Shown: piece by piece, positions 5,921-14,039 of the stretch | Numbering within the stretch: position 1 is the first letter of the stretch | How the letters are laid out: every line of letters starts with the position of its first letter | Source of the DNA: an uncultured Candidatus Melainabacteria bacterium | Lineage (GTDB): Bacteria > Cyanobacteriota > Vampirovibrionia > Gastranaerophilales > Gastranaerophilaceae | Length of the DNA stretch: 14,540 bases | Reading direction: 5' to 3' | NCBI GenBank assembly: GCA_932182025.1 | Contig: CAKNXK010000008.1 | Location: 1-14,540 of the forward strand | Made by a program: the position numbers and the translations under genes | Notes under the pieces: model-generated | Database searches by the model: none | What the model saw: only the letters and a program-made list of their open reading frames with translations | Told to the model about the DNA's origin: nothing

Positions 5921-7317
5921 ACGATAAGCTGCATTTTTTAGCAAAAACGGCAGATATTTTAATAAAAGAACTTGATGCTTATGAGCTTGTAAACGAGCTA
6001 AAAGCAATAATTAAAACATATATTAATCTAAAAGATATGAATATATATGTTTTTGACCCAAACACTTCTACGCTTAGAAATTATGCGCAAAACTGGTGTG
6101 TGATTGATGAAGTTTTGCAATGTGATTTAAAAGACACTATTTATCATGCTTATGAAGAAATCCATGGTAATGATTTTGTAATTAACAACAAAGCATTTAA
6201 ATTACCTCAAACAATTGGTGAGATTAGTTTCAAACTTCAATCTTTGTTTATGCCAATTGTTAAAAACGGAATGGTTTTTGGGATTATTGAACTTGTTTTT
6301 GAAGAAGATACTTCTGTTAATATGGAAGACTTGTTCTTGATGAAAATTCTTGGAACTCAGGTTTCTTTAAAGCTTCAAAATATTGTGCTGAATGAGCAAT
6401 CTCAAATTAATGTTGAGTTTCATGATTCAATGAAAAATATTGCCAAAATTATTGAAACCCAGTATGAAATTAATTATATCGTGCCGCTTATCGGTGAAAT
6501 GCTTGACAGATTTATTTCTGATCATTTGATTTATGTATTTTTAAAACAGGGTGAAGAGTTTAGCCTTGTTTGGCCTAAGGCTTGTAATGATGAGCGTGTT
6601 TTTGATGTACTTAAACAGCTTGATAATGATTACGGCTATATTTTAACTAACGATGATAAGATTGGTGCATTTCCTCTTGTGACAGAAGACGAAATTACAG
6701 GATGTATTGTTGCAAGAAGTATGATTGAAAAACTTTCCAAACGCGATATTGATTATCTGGAACAACTTACAAGACAAGCTGCTGCAACAATAAACAGAGC
6801 GAATACTTATTCAACAATCTTGCAGTACGCAACATTGGATGCCTTGACAAATTTAAATAACAGACGTCAGTTTGAAACCCGTTTGGGGCAAGAGATTTCT
6901 ATAACAAAACGTCAAAATAATCCTCTTTGCGCAATGATGGTTGATATTGATTTCTTTAAAAAAGTTAATGACACATACGGGCATGCTGCAGGCGATGAGG
7001 TTTTAAGAACGGTTGCATCTATTATTAAAGAACAGCTTCGTGAATCTGATATTCCTGCACGATACGGCGGAGAAGAGTTTGCTGTGCTGCTGCCGTTTAC
7101 AAAAATTGAAGAAGCTCAGATTGTTGGTGAACGTCTCAGAAGTGCCGTTGAAGCCCGTCCTGTAAAAGTTGATGATGTAGAAATAGCGGTTACAATAAGT
7201 ATGGGCTTAGCTGAATACAACCGTGTTGAAACAGGCGAAGAACTCTTTGAACGTGCTGATAAAGCTTTATATGAAGCTAAGAAAAACGGTAGAAATCAGG
7301 TTCAGGTTAATAATTAG
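5917..7317 (+). CDS. Diguanylate cyclase with two GAF-like sensor domains (GAF-GAF-GGDEF)
   Basis: 466 residues, apparently soluble. Residues about 10-158 and 165-295 each resemble GAF sensor domains (for example LFMPIVKNGMVFGIIELVF at 110-128). A GGDEF domain spans about 300-464: LDALTNLNNRRQFE (307-320), MMVDIDFFKKVNDTYGHAAGDEVLR (340-364) with the metal-binding Asp, the active-site loop RYGGEEF (382-388), and TISMGLAEY. The enzyme should make cyclic di-GMP from two GTP. RESD (375-378), five residues before GGEEF, matches the inhibitory I-site RxxD, so product feedback is expected. No EAL or HD-GYP domain is present. AGAGGATGAGGA immediately upstream supplies a Shine-Dalgarno sequence. It overlaps the TPR gene by 4 bases, and its stop overlaps the stop of the convergent pyruvyl transferase gene. 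Confidence 0.95.
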   Translation: MNDKLHFLAKTADILIKELDAYELVNELKAIIKTYINLKDMNIYVFDPNTSTLRNYAQNWCVIDEVLQCDLKDTIYHAYEEIHGNDFVINNKAFKLPQTIGEISFKLQSLFMPIVKNGMVFGIIELVFEEDTSVNMEDLFLMKILGTQVSLKLQNIVLNEQSQINVEFHDSMKNIAKIIETQYEINYIVPLIGEMLDRFISDHLIYVFLKQGEEFSLVWPKACNDERVFDVLKQLDNDYGYILTNDDKIGAFPLVTEDEITGCIVARSMIEKLSKRDIDYLEQLTRQAAATINRANTYSTILQYATLDALTNLNNRRQFETRLGQEISITKRQNNPLCAMMVDIDFFKKVNDTYGHAAGDEVLRTVASIIKEQLRESDIPARYGGEEFAVLLPFTKIEEAQIVGERLRSAVEARPVKVDDVEIAVTISMGLAEYNRVETGEELFERADKALYEAKKNGRNQVQVNN

Positions 7318-8192
7318 TTTAGATGCTCATAAATATGTATTAATTCTAATTGCTTCTTTTTTATGGCTTTTGATTTATTAGTATAATTCTTAATTATATT
7401 TTTGACATTTTCTTCTGTAATAATGTTTTTTCTCAAGTCGAAAATTTCCGGTAGTTCCATATCATAAGCTGAATAATAATCTTTAAACTTATATTCACCT
7501 CCAATAATAAGATCGCTTAAAACCATTTGTTGGTTTGGAATATTATAGCTATCAGAAAAGATTAGTCCGTGAAGTGATGAGGATACAATGCATTCACATT
7601 CATTAATTTGTTTTAGAACTTCAGAAATTTCTTGTTCTATGTCTATAAGTAAAGTATTTTCTACATGAATATTTTTTAAATAAGCAGATTTTTTATCTAT
7701 AAAATGAGGAATTATTCCAAGCTTATACTTTTTATCCGATTTGCATGGAAAAATGACAGATGCAAGAATTCCCGGATCTGCTAAGGTGCAATTAATTTCT
7801 TTGTTTAGAATTTTTTCAAGTCTTTCTTTGCTGAGTTTCCCGCGTAAAGCTCTAATATCAACTTCTTTTGTCAATTGTTCTTCAAACTTGGCTTTTTCAA
7901 TAAAACCTGCTCCGGCAATTATACATTTATTTACATCATATTTAGGAAGTTTAGAATTTGCGGGAGTTACGATGAACTCTAATATTGAACCTACAAAAAA
8001 ACAATTTGCATTTGAAATCTTAGTTTTTACATGTTTTAGTCCAAAAAATTTTGCCAGATTTATGTTAAATAAATCTCCTGCATTTTTGTTTTTCTTGCCG
8101 CCTATATAAAATATTTTGTAAGGATTCGGATTTAGAAAGTCTATTTTATTTCTTAAGAATTCAATGATTTTATTAATAAAATTGATTTTCAT
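7314..8192 (-). CDS. Polysaccharide pyruvyl transferase family protein
   Basis: 292 residues of the family that includes WcaK, CsaB and GumL, which transfer pyruvate from phosphoenolpyruvate onto sugars or build related surface-polymer modifications. Signatures are FYIGGKKNKNAGDLFN (28-43), IIAGAGFIEK (91-100), RALRGKLSKE (114-123), LADPGILAS (137-145), IIPHFIDK (160-167) and the C-terminal VSSSLHGLIFSDSYNIP (203-219). It begins with an ATGA overlap on the truncated glycosyltransferase (8189-8192), so it belongs to the same surface-glycan locus and may depend on translation of that fragment. Its 3' end overlaps the cyclase stop by 4 bases on the opposite strand, which leaves no room for an intergenic terminator. 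The sequence is AT-rich and lysine-rich like its neighbours. Substrate unknown. Confidence 0.85.
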   Translation of the reverse strand: MKINFINKIIEFLRNKIDFLNPNPYKIFYIGGKKNKNAGDLFNINLAKFFGLKHVKTKISNANCFFVGSILEFIVTPANSKLPKYDVNKCIIAGAGFIEKAKFEEQLTKEVDIRALRGKLSKERLEKILNKEINCTLADPGILASVIFPCKSDKKYKLGIIPHFIDKKSAYLKNIHVENTLLIDIEQEISEVLKQINECECIVSSSLHGLIFSDSYNIPNQQMVLSDLIIGGEYKFKDYYSAYDMELPEIFDLRKNIITEENVKNIIKNYTNKSKAIKKKQLELIHIYEHLN

Positions 8193-8602
8193 TGAAGCCC
8201 CATTTCGTTTTTTACAATTTCTTTTATTTGCGGATATTTTTCAATAATTTTATCAAGAGCTTGTTGTCCTGTAATCCCGTAGCTTTGAGGATTATTGATT
8301 TTGCATAATCCGCAGGATTGTGTGTTTTCCACACACAATATATTAGCATCAAATCCTTTTACTGTTTTTATTTTTGTTTTATTTAAAACGGACATTGCCC
8401 AGATATAATAATCATCTTGTGTTGGTAGGATTGTCAGAAAATTTTCTTTATTTAAGATATCAGAATGCAAACTATTTGGCGGGAATAAACAACCTGAACC
8501 ACTTAGCATAATATTACTATATTCCGGATTGTTAAAATTTTTATATGAATAGTGTCGTGCTACAATAAGCTTTATTTTATTATTAATGCATCGAAAACCG
8601 AA
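8189..8602 (-). pseudogene. C-terminal remnant of a capsule/LPS-type glycosyltransferase
   Basis: An ATG at 8509 opens a 106-codon frame, but the same frame is open and meaningful upstream to 8602, reading CINNIKLIVARHYSYKFN (8590-8537) before a TAA at 8603-8605. The peptide SGSGCLFPPNSLHSDI, then LPTQDDYYIWAMSVLN, matches from memory the C-terminal half of a glycosyltransferase-like family common in surface-polysaccharide clusters (usual pattern GVGGVLYPP.SLH...DDIW.WAM). The N-terminal half, which would carry the donor-binding DxD region, is absent. No good Shine-Dalgarno sequence precedes 8509. It is therefore most likely a decayed gene, although a short product could still be made and would couple translation to the pyruvyl transferase gene. 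The region encoding ILCVENTQ holds a 9-bp hairpin. Confidence 0.65.
8317..8339. repeat. Perfect 9-bp inverted repeat inside the glycosyltransferase remnant
   Basis: ATTGTGTGT (8317-8325), a 5-base loop TTTCC and ACACACAAT (8331-8339). On minus the loop reads GGAAA. There is no T-run on either side, so it is not a terminator. It may simply be coincidence within coding DNA. Confidence 0.5.
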
Positions 8603-8677
8603 TTAATTTTTTATGAAAATATGATTTCTGCTGTAAATAAAAGTCTTGGACAAGTAAGAAAAGAATTTTGGGAATAG
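8549..8677 (+). other. Short plus-strand ORF tail, possible remnant of a truncated gene
   Basis: A plus-strand frame opens after TGA (8546-8548) and ends at TAG (8675-8677). Its last part reads SKTELIFYENMISAVNKSL and then GQVRKEFWE, which has the composition of a genuine amphipathic protein C-terminus. The only ATG (8621) would give 18 residues, with no Shine-Dalgarno sequence. Together with the 5'-truncated glycosyltransferase on minus, this suggests a deletion that removed the 5' parts of two divergent genes. No family is recognised. The interval 8510-8721 holds no intact gene. Confidence 0.3.
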
Positions 8678-8721
8678 AATTTTGTTTAACATTGTTGTAG
8701 AATTGTTCTAAGGAAAAAAAT

Positions 8722-9192
8722 ATGACTCAATTTATACAAAAATGTAAAACATTAGAAGATACAAAATTATTGGCACAAAAGTTTGCCAATATTGTTAAAG
8801 AAAAAGGCTGTTTTGTGAATCTTTTTGGTGAGATTGGTGCCGGAAAGACTGCTCTTGTAAGGCTTACAGCAGAAGCTCTCGGTGTGAAAGAAAAGGTTAC
8901 AAGCCCAAGTTTTGTTATTTTGAATGAGTATCACAGTGCTTCAATTCCTGTATATCATTTTGATTTATATAGGCTTGAACATGCAGGAATTTCTACGATT
9001 ACGGATGAACTAAGAGAGTATTCTGAAGGTAAGAAAATTACTTTTGTCGAATGGGCGGAATTTTCTCAAGGGGAACTTCCTTTTGAAAGAATTGAAATCA
9101 ATGTTACTTATGATGACGATGACTCTCGCAATTACGAGTTTAAATCAATTGGAGAAAAAAATAATTACGTTATAGAGGGACTCAAAAATTGA
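8722..9192 (+). CDS. tsaE: tRNA t6A37 synthesis ATPase TsaE
   Basis: 156 residues, the usual length for the TsaE/YjeE P-loop ATPase. It works with TsaB and TsaD to transfer threonylcarbamoyl onto A37 of ANN-decoding tRNAs. Walker A is GEIGAGKT (36-43), followed by the family's TSPSFVI (60-66), HFDLYRL (79-85) and EWAE (110-113). The acidic, asparagine-rich C-terminus (122-156) is less conserved. The start at 8722 is preceded by AAGGA. It leads the plus-strand operon, and its stop overlaps the TTG start of tsaB. Confidence 0.95.
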   Translation: MTQFIQKCKTLEDTKLLAQKFANIVKEKGCFVNLFGEIGAGKTALVRLTAEALGVKEKVTSPSFVILNEYHSASIPVYHFDLYRLEHAGISTITDELREYSEGKKITFVEWAEFSQGELPFERIEINVTYDDDDSRNYEFKSIGEKNNYVIEGLKN

Positions 9193-9812
9193 AAATGCTT
9201 TCTTTTGACACCTGTCTTGATAAGACTTATGTCACTTTATATGATGGGGAAATGTTTAAAAACAAAATAATTTTATCAACAGGAGAAAATTATCATTCTG
9301 CATATTTAATTTCGACGATTGTTGAAATGCTTAAAGAAGCAGGCATGACTCCTCGTGATTTGGAATGCATTTCGATTGATATTGGGCCGGGTAGTTTTAC
9401 TGGTATAAGAGCTTGTACGACAGTGGCAAGAATGCTTGCGCAGCAGCTTGATATTAAGGCAATTGGTATTTCTTCTCTTGAAATTCTTTCTAAGATATTA
9501 GGCGGGAATGATTTAGTTGCTTTGGATGCCAGAAAGAATAAAGCTTATGTATATGATGGCAAAATCCTTGGTGCAGTTGAATTAGAAGAAGTGGATGAAA
9601 TTGTTAAAGGAAGACGTTTAATTACTGATAACAGTCTTTTTGAACGTTTTAGCGCACTGACTGATGATATAGTTTCATATCAGCAAGATGAATATCAATT
9701 GGGAGAAATACTTGCTAAGTTAGCTTTAGATAAAATTAATAAGGGAGAGAATACAGACTGGCGTAATTTGAAACCGTTGTATATCCAACCGCCTCCTGTA
9801 TTTGGCAGATAG
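9189..9812 (+). CDS. tsaB: tRNA t6A37 synthesis protein TsaB (TTG start)
   Basis: 207 residues of the ASKHA fold, the non-catalytic partner that holds TsaD and TsaE in the t6A complex. Visible are LSFDTC (4-9), the conserved NYHS (34-37), GPGSFTGIR (66-74), ALDARKNKAYVY near 112-123 and a C-terminal PLYIQPPPV. TTG at 9189 is preferred as start: GAGGGA lies 8 bases upstream, it gives a TTGA overlap with the tsaE stop, and it puts the conserved Asp at position 7 as in the family. ATG at 9195 is the alternative, with a 14-base spacing that is too long. It is shorter than E. coli TsaB, as is common outside proteobacteria. The gap to anmK is 2 bases. Confidence 0.94.
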   Translation: MKMLSFDTCLDKTYVTLYDGEMFKNKIILSTGENYHSAYLISTIVEMLKEAGMTPRDLECISIDIGPGSFTGIRACTTVARMLAQQLDIKAIGISSLEILSKILGGNDLVALDARKNKAYVYDGKILGAVELEEVDEIVKGRRLITDNSLFERFSALTDDIVSYQQDEYQLGEILAKLALDKINKGENTDWRNLKPLYIQPPPVFGR

Positions 9813-9814
9813 GA

Positions 9815-10927
9815 ATGAAAGAACCAAAACAAATAATAGCTTTAATGTCAGGAACTTCCTGTGATTCAATTGATGCAGGGCTTTGTGAAGTATATCCTGA
9901 TTTATCTTGCAAGCTTATTAAAGGGATAAACCATCCTTATCCTGAGCATATTCGTGCTAAAATTTTTTCTGCATTCAGAGGTGATATTAATATAAAAGAG
10001 CTTTGTCAATTGAACTTTGCGGTTGGTAAGTGTTTCGCGGATGCTGCTAATATCCTTATAGGTGAATTTGGGAAACCTGATTTTATTTCAAGTCATGGAC
10101 AAACAGTTTATCATTATCCGTTTGATGAAAAACTCGATAATATTTCGTTAAAAAGTACTTTGCAAATAGGTGAAAGCTCTGTTATAGCACGCGAAACAGG
10201 ATGTACTGTTATTTCCAATTATCGTGAAAAAGATATTGCTTATGGAGGACAAGGAGCACCTTTGGTTTGTTTTGCGGATGAAAAGTGGTTTAAAAACTCT
10301 TTAGTGCAGAACATAGGCGGGATTTCAAATGTAACGGTTGTGTCTGATGATTGCGAAACCTTTGGTTTTGATACAGGATGCGGAAATATTATGATTGATT
10401 ATTGTGTTCAAAAATTCTTTGGACTAAAATACGATAAAGACGGAGAAATTGCAGCGTCCGGAACCGTTTGCGACAGCTGGCTTGATTGTCTTTTGCAGGA
10501 TGAATATTATTTTATGCCTCCTCCAAAAACAACCGGACGAGAGTATTTTTCTACTAAATATATAGAAAATATCTTAAAAATTGCACCTCCTGAACCTCAA
10601 GATATTATCGCGACTTTAACTGCATTGACTGCAAAATCTATTGCACAAGCTTACGAAAGATTTATTTATCCTTCTGTAAGTGTTGATACTGTTGTAATTG
10701 GCGGCGGCGGAGCTTACAATAAAACTATGATGAAGTTTTTAAGAAACTATTTACCTAAAAGAATAGAACTTAAAACTCATGAAGATTACCGGATTTCTAA
10801 TAATTACAAAGAAGTTATGGCATTTGCACTAATAGGTTACTGTAATTTTTACAATATTCCAAATAATCTGCCTTGCTGCACAGGTGCTGAAAAACGGGTG
10901 GTGCTTGGAAAGGTGGTTACACCATAA
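9815..10927 (+). CDS. anmK: Anhydro-N-acetylmuramic acid kinase
   Basis: 370 residues, full family length. It hydrolyses and phosphorylates 1,6-anhydro-MurNAc to MurNAc-6-phosphate using ATP, in cytosolic recycling of peptidoglycan fragments. Motifs are ALMSGTSCDSIDAGL (9-23, phosphate binding), SSHGQTVYH (92-100), YGGQGAPLV (143-151), NIGGISNVTV (166-175), FDTGCGN (185-191) with the likely catalytic Asp186, PPPKTTGREYF (235-245), IGGGGAYN (295-302), NNYKEVMAFALIG (329-341) and TGAEKRVVLG. Two positions usual as Leu-Asp-Gly and Gly-Pro-Gly read Cys-Asp-Ser and Gly-Cys-Gly here; both are conservative. AGATAGGA precedes the start. The stop overlaps the next ATG (TAATG). Its place beside tsaE and tsaB is probably organisational. 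Confidence 0.95.
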   Translation: MKEPKQIIALMSGTSCDSIDAGLCEVYPDLSCKLIKGINHPYPEHIRAKIFSAFRGDINIKELCQLNFAVGKCFADAANILIGEFGKPDFISSHGQTVYHYPFDEKLDNISLKSTLQIGESSVIARETGCTVISNYREKDIAYGGQGAPLVCFADEKWFKNSLVQNIGGISNVTVVSDDCETFGFDTGCGNIMIDYCVQKFFGLKYDKDGEIAASGTVCDSWLDCLLQDEYYFMPPPKTTGREYFSTKYIENILKIAPPEPQDIIATLTALTAKSIAQAYERFIYPSVSVDTVVIGGGGAYNKTMMKFLRNYLPKRIELKTHEDYRISNNYKEVMAFALIGYCNFYNIPNNLPCCTGAEKRVVLGKVVTP

Positions 10928-12612
10928 TGAATTTTACCGATGTTTTATATCTGACACTTGGGGCTTTGCCTTTTGAATATATCGATGAAATGCGTAAACA
11001 ATATCCTGAAAATGATATTAAAGTGCTTATTCCAATAATCAACACTTATGATATAAAACCGTTTATGAAATTTGATTATTTTACTCAAAATCATGTTGCA
11101 GAGGCTGCTGTTTATAAACTACCAGAAAATCATGATAATATTCAGGTATACGGTATTTATTCATCTGTGTTTTCATCTTGCAAAAATGTTTCTGAGATAG
11201 CCAGATTTCATTATCTTGCACCATTTTTGAAAGCAGCAAGGATTGCGATAAAAAAAATTAAGCCGGATATTGTTCATTGTGAAAATATTCCTTTTTTCTT
11301 GGGAGAAGAGTTTGAAAAGGGCTTTCCTAATAGTATAAAAGTTTTGCAGTCTATAAAAGATTTTACCCAAATTGATATTTCAAAACCGGAAGCATTCTGG
11401 GCTGCAATAAATCTTGCTGATAAGTCTGCTATGAAACAGATTTGTAGAGATAAAATTATAAGAACACTTATTGCAAAGTTGTTTAAACTTCATAATACAA
11501 AACGTTTTTATCAGATGAGAGAATGTTTAAAATATATCTATAAAAATTACTATAAGTTTCGTAAGTATATTGATAAGGGTGAAGACATTGAAGAAAATGT
11601 TATTTTTAATAAATTAAATTCCCGAGTTCTAAAACTTTTCCCTCAAATGAATAATAATACATATTTGCATACACTTAAACGCGCTAATTACTGGGTTACA
11701 ACTTCTGAAACTTATTACACAGAGGTGTTAAATAATCCAAAATATTCGGGCTTAATGTATCCTGAAATTGTAAATACTAAAGAAAAAAGTGATTTTGTGT
11801 CTTTTGGGATTAATTCTTCGAAATATGGTTTTAATGTTCCAAATGATATTTATCAAGCGTTTAATGCAGAAAATTTCAGAGAATTAAGAAATATAAATAA
11901 AACAGCTATTTTAAAAGAACTAAGTTCAGATAGAATAAAAACTAACTTTGTTGATCCAACATTATTTAACAATGAAGAAGCTTCGATAACAGGCTCTCTG
12001 GATAGATTTTATGAAGCTCCGCTGTTGTTTGCTCATGCAAGTTCTGAGATTTTTGCAAACGGGATAGATATTCTTTTTAATACTATTCTAAAATTATTTG
12101 AAATGCATAAAAGTATTCAGGTGATTATATGTATCAAAGACGGGTTAAAAGTTGGTTTTATTAAAAGCTGGCTTGAGTTTTTGCAAAAAAATAAGCAATA
12201 TGACGGTAAGTGGGTGTTTATTGACGGAAACGTTAAGTTATCGAAGTTTTATGCATCTTCTGATATAACTCTCATTCCAAGAAGAGCTAATCTCAATACT
12301 CCTGAGCACTATATAGCAATGCGTTATGGTTGTGTGCCTGTTGCTGCAAGGGTTGGGATTTTGAATGACACAATTCCTGATATTTTTGACGATATGACTA
12401 ATGGCTGCGGGTTAAAAACAAAAAAAGATTTACTAACAGAAGAAGATAACAATGAATTATTTTTAGCTCCGGTTATCAAAGCGTTAAATATTTATCAACA
12501 CAACCCTTCAAGCTGGAAGCTTCTTATCAAAAACTGTATGTTAAAAGATTGCAGTTGGAATTTTGATATGTTGGAAAAATATAATAAGATTTATAGGGAA
12601 ATTCTAAAATGA
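10927..12612 (+). CDS. Divergent glycogen-synthase-like (GT5-type) glycosyltransferase
   Basis: 561 residues that follow the starch/glycogen synthase outline. LTLGALPFEYIDEMRKQYP and DIKVLIPIINTYD near the start stand where GGL..vgaLP..L...h.v...P.Y is usual. FVSFGINSSKYGFNVPNDI (about 290-309) corresponds to the GID..wnP..D segment, followed by NINKTAILKEL. The C-terminal donor site region IPRRANLNTPEHYIAMRYG then CVPVAARVGILNDTI (about 455-488) matches the region with the catalytic Glu (Glu of TPEH). DCSWNFDMLEKYNKIYREIL closes it. The usual N-terminal KxGGL ADP-glucose motif is absent, and about residues 130-245 are a Lys/Tyr-rich insertion-like stretch. The donor may not be ADP-glucose. 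It could be a storage-glycan or surface-glycan enzyme. It overlaps anmK by 1 base and the GT-C gene by 4. Confidence 0.7.
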   Translation: MNFTDVLYLTLGALPFEYIDEMRKQYPENDIKVLIPIINTYDIKPFMKFDYFTQNHVAEAAVYKLPENHDNIQVYGIYSSVFSSCKNVSEIARFHYLAPFLKAARIAIKKIKPDIVHCENIPFFLGEEFEKGFPNSIKVLQSIKDFTQIDISKPEAFWAAINLADKSAMKQICRDKIIRTLIAKLFKLHNTKRFYQMRECLKYIYKNYYKFRKYIDKGEDIEENVIFNKLNSRVLKLFPQMNNNTYLHTLKRANYWVTTSETYYTEVLNNPKYSGLMYPEIVNTKEKSDFVSFGINSSKYGFNVPNDIYQAFNAENFRELRNINKTAILKELSSDRIKTNFVDPTLFNNEEASITGSLDRFYEAPLLFAHASSEIFANGIDILFNTILKLFEMHKSIQVIICIKDGLKVGFIKSWLEFLQKNKQYDGKWVFIDGNVKLSKFYASSDITLIPRRANLNTPEHYIAMRYGCVPVAARVGILNDTIPDIFDDMTNGCGLKTKKDLLTEEDNNELFLAPVIKALNIYQHNPSSWKLLIKNCMLKDCSWNFDMLEKYNKIYREILK

Positions 12613-14036
12613 CAAAATCAAAAACGATTTCGTATTGGATATTAGGATTTATATTTTCTTTTGCAATTTTATTAAGAACAATAGCTTTTGCGTATAGAAG
12701 CGAGTTTGAAGATGATGAATGCAGATTAATATGTGCATTTATAGAAAAAAGCTGGTGGGAAATGTTTTTGTGCATAGGGCATGCCCAATCGGCTCCGCCT
12801 ATTTTTCTTTTTATAGAAAGATTATGGGGAAGTATTTGGAAATATAATGAATATGCACTTAAATTAATCCCTTATTTGTCTTCTATTGCTTCTTTGTTTG
12901 TATTTTATAAGCTGACAGAAAAATACTTTCAGCATCAATACACTCGTTTGACAGGCATGCTGTTGTTTAGTGTTAATCAAATTATTATTACTTTTTCTTC
13001 AATAGCAAAACAATATTCATCTGATGTGCTTATATGTCTGCTTTGCGCATATTTTTTACCGGAAATAGATGTTTTTAAACTTGATAAAAAAAGTTTGATT
13101 AAACTTGCGGTTGTATTAATAATGCTTCCATTAGTTTCTTTGCCTTCACTCTTTTTCATAGGTGCATTCTTTATTATCAATATAAAGAAAGAGAATTTAA
13201 AACGCTTAGCGGTACTTAGTATTCCATTTCTTATCACAATGCTTTTATATTATTTCTTTAATCTTGCTCCATCAAAAGTTTCACTTGATGAATATTTTTC
13301 TTCCTATTGGGATGAAGGTTTTATAAATTTACACAATTGGCTATCTGTTTTAGTGATTAATTTTAAATATGCTTTTAAACCTAATAATTTTACTTTATTT
13401 GAATTATTCCTGTTTGGATTCGGATTGGTATTGTTTGCGAAAGATAGGGATACTTACGGCAAGTTTACTCTAATTGTATTTGGATTAGTTTTACTTGCTT
13501 CTGTGCTAAAGTTATATCCTTATATATCAAGAGTTTCGCTTTATTCATATCCGTTATTGATTTTAGCTTGTACAAAACCATTGGATACTTTTAAGGCAAA
13601 AAGCTGGCAGTTTTATTTACTTGTAATGGTTTATTTGATAAGTTTTTACGGATACAATCATAACTGTTTTCGAGATTTTCTTTATAAAGAAACATTCATT
13701 AGTTATGCACCTAAAACTCTTATGGATGATTTAATAGATAAATATAACCCTGATACAGATATTGTTCTTTCTAATAGTGCTTCTACTTCAAGTTTTCTAT
13801 TTTATGCGGGACAAGCAGGATTTTTGCCAAAAAAATTAGAGGAATTGCCAAGAACTTCTGATAAAATCATTGAGTATTTAGATGAATTGCCTAAAGGGCA
13901 AAATTATTGGTTTTATTTGGTAAAAGATTATATTAAAAATCCGGTATTTGAAACGATTATGGAATGGAGTTTTGGTGAAAATCTTATATATGGGAAGCAG
14001 GTTTCGGATTCATATCTGTTTGTAATAAAAAGGTAG
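12609..14036 (+). CDS. GT-C membrane glycosyltransferase (ArnT/PMT-like)
   Basis: 475 residues, polytopic. A first membrane helix (8-28) is followed by an extracytoplasmic loop with EFEDDECRL (32-40), the acidic pair-plus-Glu pattern used as the catalytic or metal site by GT39/GT83-type transferases. About 8-10 further hydrophobic segments run to near residue 365, and a soluble C-terminal domain covers about 370-475. Family members take sugars from polyprenyl-phosphate donors and add them to lipids, glycans or proteins outside the cytoplasm. ArnT, PMT_2-type mannosyltransferase and uncharacterised GT-C members cannot be separated by eye. The ATGA overlap with the GT5-like gene suggests the two enzymes act in one glycan pathway (inference). 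yraN follows 3 bases after the stop. Confidence 0.75.
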   Translation: MTKSKTISYWILGFIFSFAILLRTIAFAYRSEFEDDECRLICAFIEKSWWEMFLCIGHAQSAPPIFLFIERLWGSIWKYNEYALKLIPYLSSIASLFVFYKLTEKYFQHQYTRLTGMLLFSVNQIIITFSSIAKQYSSDVLICLLCAYFLPEIDVFKLDKKSLIKLAVVLIMLPLVSLPSLFFIGAFFIINIKKENLKRLAVLSIPFLITMLLYYFFNLAPSKVSLDEYFSSYWDEGFINLHNWLSVLVINFKYAFKPNNFTLFELFLFGFGLVLFAKDRDTYGKFTLIVFGLVLLASVLKLYPYISRVSLYSYPLLILACTKPLDTFKAKSWQFYLLVMVYLISFYGYNHNCFRDFLYKETFISYAPKTLMDDLIDKYNPDTDIVLSNSASTSSFLFYAGQAGFLPKKLEELPRTSDKIIEYLDELPKGQNYWFYLVKDYIKNPVFETIMEWSFGENLIYGKQVSDSYLFVIKR

Positions 14037-14039
14037 GCT

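Noticed and set aside
4904..6007. Antisense ORFs opposite the TPR and cyclase genes
   Set aside because: Shadows of genes with clear TPR and GGDEF motifs.
7741..8109. 122-codon plus ORF opposite the pyruvyl transferase gene
   Set aside because: The minus-strand frame carries the family motifs; the plus frame shows none and lacks a ribosome site.
8317..8339. 9-bp hairpin as a terminator or attenuator
   Set aside because: No T-run on either strand and it is inside a reading frame; kept only as a repeat.
8675..8721. Promoter for tsaE from TAGAAT at 8698-8703
   Set aside because: No acceptable -35 at a 16-18 base spacing and no proper extended -10; too weak to list in AT-rich DNA.
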